Shown in pieces: positions 60,772 through 64,000 of a stretch of 64,000 nt of DNA. The notes under the pieces were generated by a model. The model saw only the letters and a list, made by a program, of their open reading frames with translations, had not been told where the DNA came from and ran no database searches. The position numbers were made by a program, and so were the translations under genes. Position 1 is the stretch's first letter. The number at the start of each line of letters is the position of its first letter. Source of the stretch: Micromonospora sp. 15K316 (GTDB lineage: Bacteria; Actinomycetota; Actinomycetes; Mycobacteriales; Micromonosporaceae); assembly GCF_004348525.1 (NCBI RefSeq), contig NZ_SMKG01000001.1:1-64000 (forward strand). Direction: 5' to 3'.

Positions 60772-61740
60772 ATGCGCCGTCTCGTCATCAGCGCCATAAC
60801 CGCCGCAGCGCTACTCACGGCCACCGCCGCCTGCGGCTCCTCCGACGACGCCGGTGGTTCCGGTGGGCAGGCCGGAGGCACCACCAAGGTCAAGGTCGGT
60901 GCGATCCCGATCGTGGACGTGGCACCCCTGCACCTCGGCATCCAGAAAGGCTTCTTCACCGAGCAGGGCATCGACGTCGAGGTCGTCAACACCACCGGCG
61001 GCGCGGCAGCCGTGCCGGGCGTGGTCAGCGGCGAGTTCGACTTCGCCTTCGGCAACCTGGTCTCGCTCATCGTCGCGCGCGCCGAGAATCTGCCGCTGAA
61101 GGTGCTCGCCGAGGGAAACTCCTCGACGGGCCAGCAGGGCAAGGACTTCGGCGGCATCGTCGTGCCGAAGGACAGCCCGATCACCAGCGCCGCCCAGCTC
61201 GCCGGCAAGACCGTGGCCGTGAACAACCTCAAGAACATCGGCGACACCACGGTGCGTGCCTCCGTCCGCCAGGCCGGCGGTGACCCGGCCGCCGTCAAGT
61301 TCGTCGAGCTGCCCTTCCCGGACATGCCGGCGGCGCTCGACGGCAAGCGGGTCGACGCGGCCTGGATCGTCGAGCCCTTCTTCACCGTCGCGCAGAACCA
61401 GGGCGCCAAGGTGATCGCGTCGAACTTCGTCGACACCGCGCCGAACCTGACCATCGCCGCCTACTTCACCAGCGAGAAGCTGCTCCAGCAGAAGGGCGAT
61501 CTCGCGAAACGCTTCACCGCAGCGATCGAGAAGTCCCTGGCCTACGCGCAGCAGCACCCGGACGAGGCCCGAGCCGTGCTGCCGAGCTACGCGAAGATCG
61601 ACCCGACGGTCGCCGAGAAGATGACGCTGCCCGCCTGGACCGGTCAGATCAACCGGGCGTCGGTGCAGACTCTCGCCGACCTGATGCTCACCGACGGTCT
61701 GGTCAAGGAGAAGGTCGACCTCGGAGAACTGCTCCCGTGA
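60772..61740 (+). CDS. ABC transporter substrate-binding lipoprotein (SsuA/NMT1-like)
   Basis: The protein has 322 residues with a lipobox TAAC near residue 20, then a Ser/Gly linker. The fold is that of SsuA/TauA/THI5-type binding proteins: PIVDVAPLHLGIQKGFFTEQGIDVEVVNTTGGAAAVPGVVSGEFDFAFGNLVSLI and LAGKTVAVNNLKNIGDTTVRASVRQAGGD. Relatives bind sulfonates, nitrate, thiamine precursors or aromatic acids. Being divergent from pcaI with shared PcaR-like sites, an aromatic acid such as protocatechuate or 4-hydroxybenzoate is the best guess. Confidence 0.87.
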   Translation: MRRLVISAITAAALLTATAACGSSDDAGGSGGQAGGTTKVKVGAIPIVDVAPLHLGIQKGFFTEQGIDVEVVNTTGGAAAVPGVVSGEFDFAFGNLVSLIVARAENLPLKVLAEGNSSTGQQGKDFGGIVVPKDSPITSAAQLAGKTVAVNNLKNIGDTTVRASVRQAGGDPAAVKFVELPFPDMPAALDGKRVDAAWIVEPFFTVAQNQGAKVIASNFVDTAPNLTIAAYFTSEKLLQQKGDLAKRFTAAIEKSLAYAQQHPDEARAVLPSYAKIDPTVAEKMTLPAWTGQINRASVQTLADLMLTDGLVKEKVDLGELLP

Positions 61741-62564
61741 CGACACCGTCCACGCTCGCCGCACCGGCCCGGCAGTCCCGGGCCGGTCGGCGGGCCGGCG
61801 GGAACCTCCTGCTCGGCGGGCTCGGCTTCGCGACCTTCCTCCTGCTCATGGAGGCCGTGCCGCGCGCCGGCATCGTCTCGCAGGAGTACCTGCCGCCGCT
61901 GAGCCGGATCACCGGCGCCCTGGCGGAGCTGGCGACCGAGGCGGCCTTCTGGACGGCGCTCGGCGACACCGTGCGGGGCTGGTTCCTCGGCCTCGCCATC
62001 GCGGTCACCCTCGGCGTCGCCGTCGGGTTCGTCGTCGGCACGGTCCCCGTGCTCCGCGAGTTCACCGCCTCGACCATCGAGTTCCTCCGCCCCATCCCGT
62101 CGGTCGCGCTCATCCCGCTGGCGGTCCTGGTATTCGGCACCGACCTGCGGTCCGTGCTGCTGCTGGTCGGGTACGCGGCGTTCTGGCAGGTCCTGGTCCA
62201 GGTGCTCTACGGCGTGCAGGACGTCGACCCCGTCGCCGCCGAGACCGCACGCACCTTCGGGCTGGGCCGCTGGGCCCGAATCCGCTACGTCACCTGGCCC
62301 ACCGCGCTCCCCTACGTCCTCACCGGGGTCCGCCTCGCCGCCGCCGTGGCCCTGATCCTCGCCATCACCGCCGAACTCGTCATCGGCGCGCCCGGCCTGG
62401 GCAACGAGATCGGCGTGGCGCAGTCCGGCGGCGCCGTCGCCCGGATGTACGCGCTGGTCGTCGTGACCGGGCTGCTCGGCGTCGCGGTCAACGCGCTGGC
62501 CCGGCGGCTGGAACGGTGGCTGCTCTCCTGGCACCCGTCGCTGCGACGCGAGGCGGCGGCATGA
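61737..62564 (+). CDS. ABC transporter permease 1
   Basis: The protein has 275 residues with about six spans. The binding-protein-dependent permease signature (EAA loop) is AETARTFGLGRWARIRYVTWPTALPYVLTGVRLA. The GTG start overlaps the preceding stop (GTGA). Confidence 0.9.
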   Translation: MTTPSTLAAPARQSRAGRRAGGNLLLGGLGFATFLLLMEAVPRAGIVSQEYLPPLSRITGALAELATEAAFWTALGDTVRGWFLGLAIAVTLGVAVGFVVGTVPVLREFTASTIEFLRPIPSVALIPLAVLVFGTDLRSVLLLVGYAAFWQVLVQVLYGVQDVDPVAAETARTFGLGRWARIRYVTWPTALPYVLTGVRLAAAVALILAITAELVIGAPGLGNEIGVAQSGGAVARMYALVVVTGLLGVAVNALARRLERWLLSWHPSLRREAAA

Positions 62565-63355
62565 GGCTCGCCGGCCGGATCGTCCGCACCCTCGTGGCGG
62601 CCCTCGCGCTGCCCACCGTTCTGCTCGCTCTCTGGTGGGTGCTCACCGCCGACAGCGAGAGCTACTACCTGCCACCACTGTCGGAGATCCTCGCCGACGT
62701 CGACGACGTGTGGCTGCGCTCCGACCGGTTGAGCGTCGACGTCGCGCCGAGCCTGCTGCGCCTGACCGGCGGTTTCCTCCTGGCCGTGCTGCTGGGCGTC
62801 GCACTCGGCGTCGCGATCGGATCGTCCCGCCGGCTGCGCGCGTTCTGCGAGCCGGTGCTGGAGTTCCTGCGGGCGATCCCGCCACCGGTGCTGGTGCCGG
62901 TGCTGATGCTCTTCGCCGGTATCGGCGACGCCATGAAGGTGCTGGTGATCGTCTCCGGCTGCCTCTGGCCGATTCTGCTCAACACCGTCGAGGGGGTGCG
63001 TGCCGTGGACGAGGTACTGGTGGAGACGTCGCGCTGCTACGGCGTACGCGGCCCGGCCCGGCTCTGGCACCTGGTCGTCCGGTCGGCGAGCCCGCAGATC
63101 GTCACCGGCATGCGGCAGGGCCTGTCGATCGGGATCATCCTCATGGTCATCAGCGAGATGTTCGCCGCCAGCAACGGGCTCGGGTTCAGCATCATCCAGT
63201 TCCAGCGGACCTTCGCCGTCACCGAGATGTGGACCGGCATCCTGCTGCTCGGCCTGCTCGGGTTCCTGCTCGCCACCCTCATGCGGCTGTTCGAGCGACA
63301 CGTCCTCAACTGGTATTTCGGCCTGCGCCAGGCCCAGCGAGGTGGGAGTCGATGA
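62561..63355 (+). CDS. ABC transporter permease 2
   Basis: The protein has 264 residues with six spans and an EAA-type loop (VETSRCYGVRGPARLWHLVVRSASPQIVTGMRQGLSIGIIL). It resembles permease 1, so the channel is a heterodimer. The ATG overlaps the previous stop (ATGA). Confidence 0.9.
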   Translation: MRLAGRIVRTLVAALALPTVLLALWWVLTADSESYYLPPLSEILADVDDVWLRSDRLSVDVAPSLLRLTGGFLLAVLLGVALGVAIGSSRRLRAFCEPVLEFLRAIPPPVLVPVLMLFAGIGDAMKVLVIVSGCLWPILLNTVEGVRAVDEVLVETSRCYGVRGPARLWHLVVRSASPQIVTGMRQGLSIGIILMVISEMFAASNGLGFSIIQFQRTFAVTEMWTGILLLGLLGFLLATLMRLFERHVLNWYFGLRQAQRGGSR

Positions 63356-64000
63356 GTGCCATGAGCCAGACCCGGACCGAGGCCGGTACCCGGACCGAGG
63401 CGCTGCTCGACGTCCGTGCCGTGCGCAAGGTGTACGAGGGACAGGGCCGCTCGGTGGAGGCCGTACGCGACCTGACCTTCTCCGTCGCCAGGGGTGACCT
63501 CGTCTGCGTGGTCGGCCCCTCCGGCGCCGGCAAGACCACGCTGCTCAAGTGCATCGCCGGCCTGCTGGCGCCGACCGCCGGCGAGGTGGTCCTCGACGGC
63601 GAGCCGGTCGACGGTCCCCCGCCGGGCATGGCGGTGGTGTTCCAGGAGTACGGCCGCAGCCTCTTCCCCTGGATGACGGTGCGGAAGAACGTCGAGCTGC
63701 CGCTGAAGCAGAAGAAGCTGCCGAAGGCGCGGCGGGCGGAGCTGGTCCACCAGGCGCTGAGCGCCGTCGGCCTCGACGACGTGCACGGCGCGTACCCGTG
63801 GCAGCTCTCCGGCGGAATGCAGCAACGGGTCGCCATCGCCCGGGCCATCGCCTACGAGCCGCACATCCTGCTGATGGACGAGCCGTTCGCCGCCGTGGAC
63901 GCGCAGACCCGGGCGGACCTGGAGGACCTCGTGCGGTCGCTGTGGCAGCGGCTCGGCGTCACCACGCTCTTCGTCACCCACGACATCGACGAGGCGGTCT
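63352..64000 (+). CDS. ABC transporter ATP-binding protein, cut by window edge
   Basis: About 216 residues are visible. Walker A is GPSGAGKTT, the Q loop is VFQEYGRSLFPWMTV, the signature is LSGGMQQR, Walker B is ILLMDEPFAAVDAQTR and the switch His is in FVTHDIDEAV, after which the window ends. It is of the SsuB/TauB nitrate-sulfonate type. The ATG at 63352 overlaps the permease stop (ATGA). It powers the importer. Confidence 0.93.
   Translation, partial: MSAMSQTRTEAGTRTEALLDVRAVRKVYEGQGRSVEAVRDLTFSVARGDLVCVVGPSGAGKTTLLKCIAGLLAPTAGEVVLDGEPVDGPPPGMAVVFQEYGRSLFPWMTVRKNVELPLKQKKLPKARRAELVHQALSAVGLDDVHGAYPWQLSGGMQQRVAIARAIAYEPHILLMDEPFAAVDAQTRADLEDLVRSLWQRLGVTTLFVTHDIDEAV

Noticed and set aside
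1..64000. tRNA, rRNA, CRISPR arrays, insertion sequences and attachment sites.
   Set aside because: None could be recognised by reading both strands: no spaced direct repeats, transposase motifs or terminal inverted repeats with target duplications were seen.

Overview
The window is a continuous piece of a high-GC actinobacterial chromosome. GTG starts are frequent, genes in operons overlap by ATGA or GTGA, and many 3' ends carry GC-rich hairpins without U tracts. The gene set (LtrA, manganese catalase, Dps, IdeR-type iron box, an NRPS cluster, an actinobacterial beta-ketoadipate operon) fits a soil actinomycete, most likely Micromonosporaceae; that family placement is inference. I saw no rRNA, tRNA, CRISPR array, transposase or phage block. 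Both edges cut genes: a NYN-domain gene at the left and an ABC ATPase at the right.

Left part (1-21 kb): mostly stand-alone genes. They include an LtrA membrane protein, a large secreted gluzincin-type metalloprotease, a lipoprotein, manganese catalase and Dps (oxidative stress), an iron-regulated siderophore-interacting protein, a Kup potassium transporter, an HSL-family esterase and a probably broken PhoD/beta-propeller chimera. A coupled rtcB-prfH pair (rRNA repair and ribosome rescue) follows, then a small membrane protein, a vanadium-haloperoxidase-like secreted enzyme and a DinB-like protein. At 18.7-21.2 kb a macro-domain gene is divergent from a gene fusing a family-1 uracil-DNA glycosylase domain with altered active-site residues to an Arg-specific-type ADP-ribosyltransferase (R-S-ExE). 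This pair is my leading candidate for an undescribed system, plausibly toxin/antitoxin or anti-phage.

21.3-34.7 kb: a respiratory island. On the minus strand lies one operon for a caa3-type oxidase (subunit II carries a fused cytochrome c domain), subunits I and III, a small membrane protein, CtaG, two c-type cytochromes, a Rieske protein and cytochrome b. Divergent on the plus strand is a System I cytochrome c maturation operon (CcmC, E, F, G, H/I, with no CcmA or CcmB). The two share a promoter region with an 8+8 bp palindrome.

34.8-44.3 kb: metallophosphoesterase, ChaB-like and holin-like genes, MarR, an anti-sigma-type kinase, and a DsbA-cupin operon facing a TetR gene with two identical-arm operators between them. 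Then come an aldo/keto reductase with its own TetR and a HEAT-like gene frameshifted at a C6 tract.

44.3-54.3 kb: a small biosynthetic cluster. A 2335-residue protein has the order A-T-C-A-T-TE-MFS, so a dimodular NRPS is fused to its own exporter, and its thioesterase has Cys in place of Ser. It is in an operon with a PLP enzyme and a membrane desaturase, and divergent from an aspartyl/asparaginyl beta-hydroxylase-like gene.

54.3-64 kb: the protocatechuate branch of the beta-ketoadipate pathway (pcaIJHGBDC) ending in its IclR-family regulator. It is divergent from an ABC importer (binding protein, two permeases, ATPase) that probably brings in an aromatic or related acid. The intergenic region holds three 15-bp GTTC-type palindromes resembling PcaR/PcaU sites.
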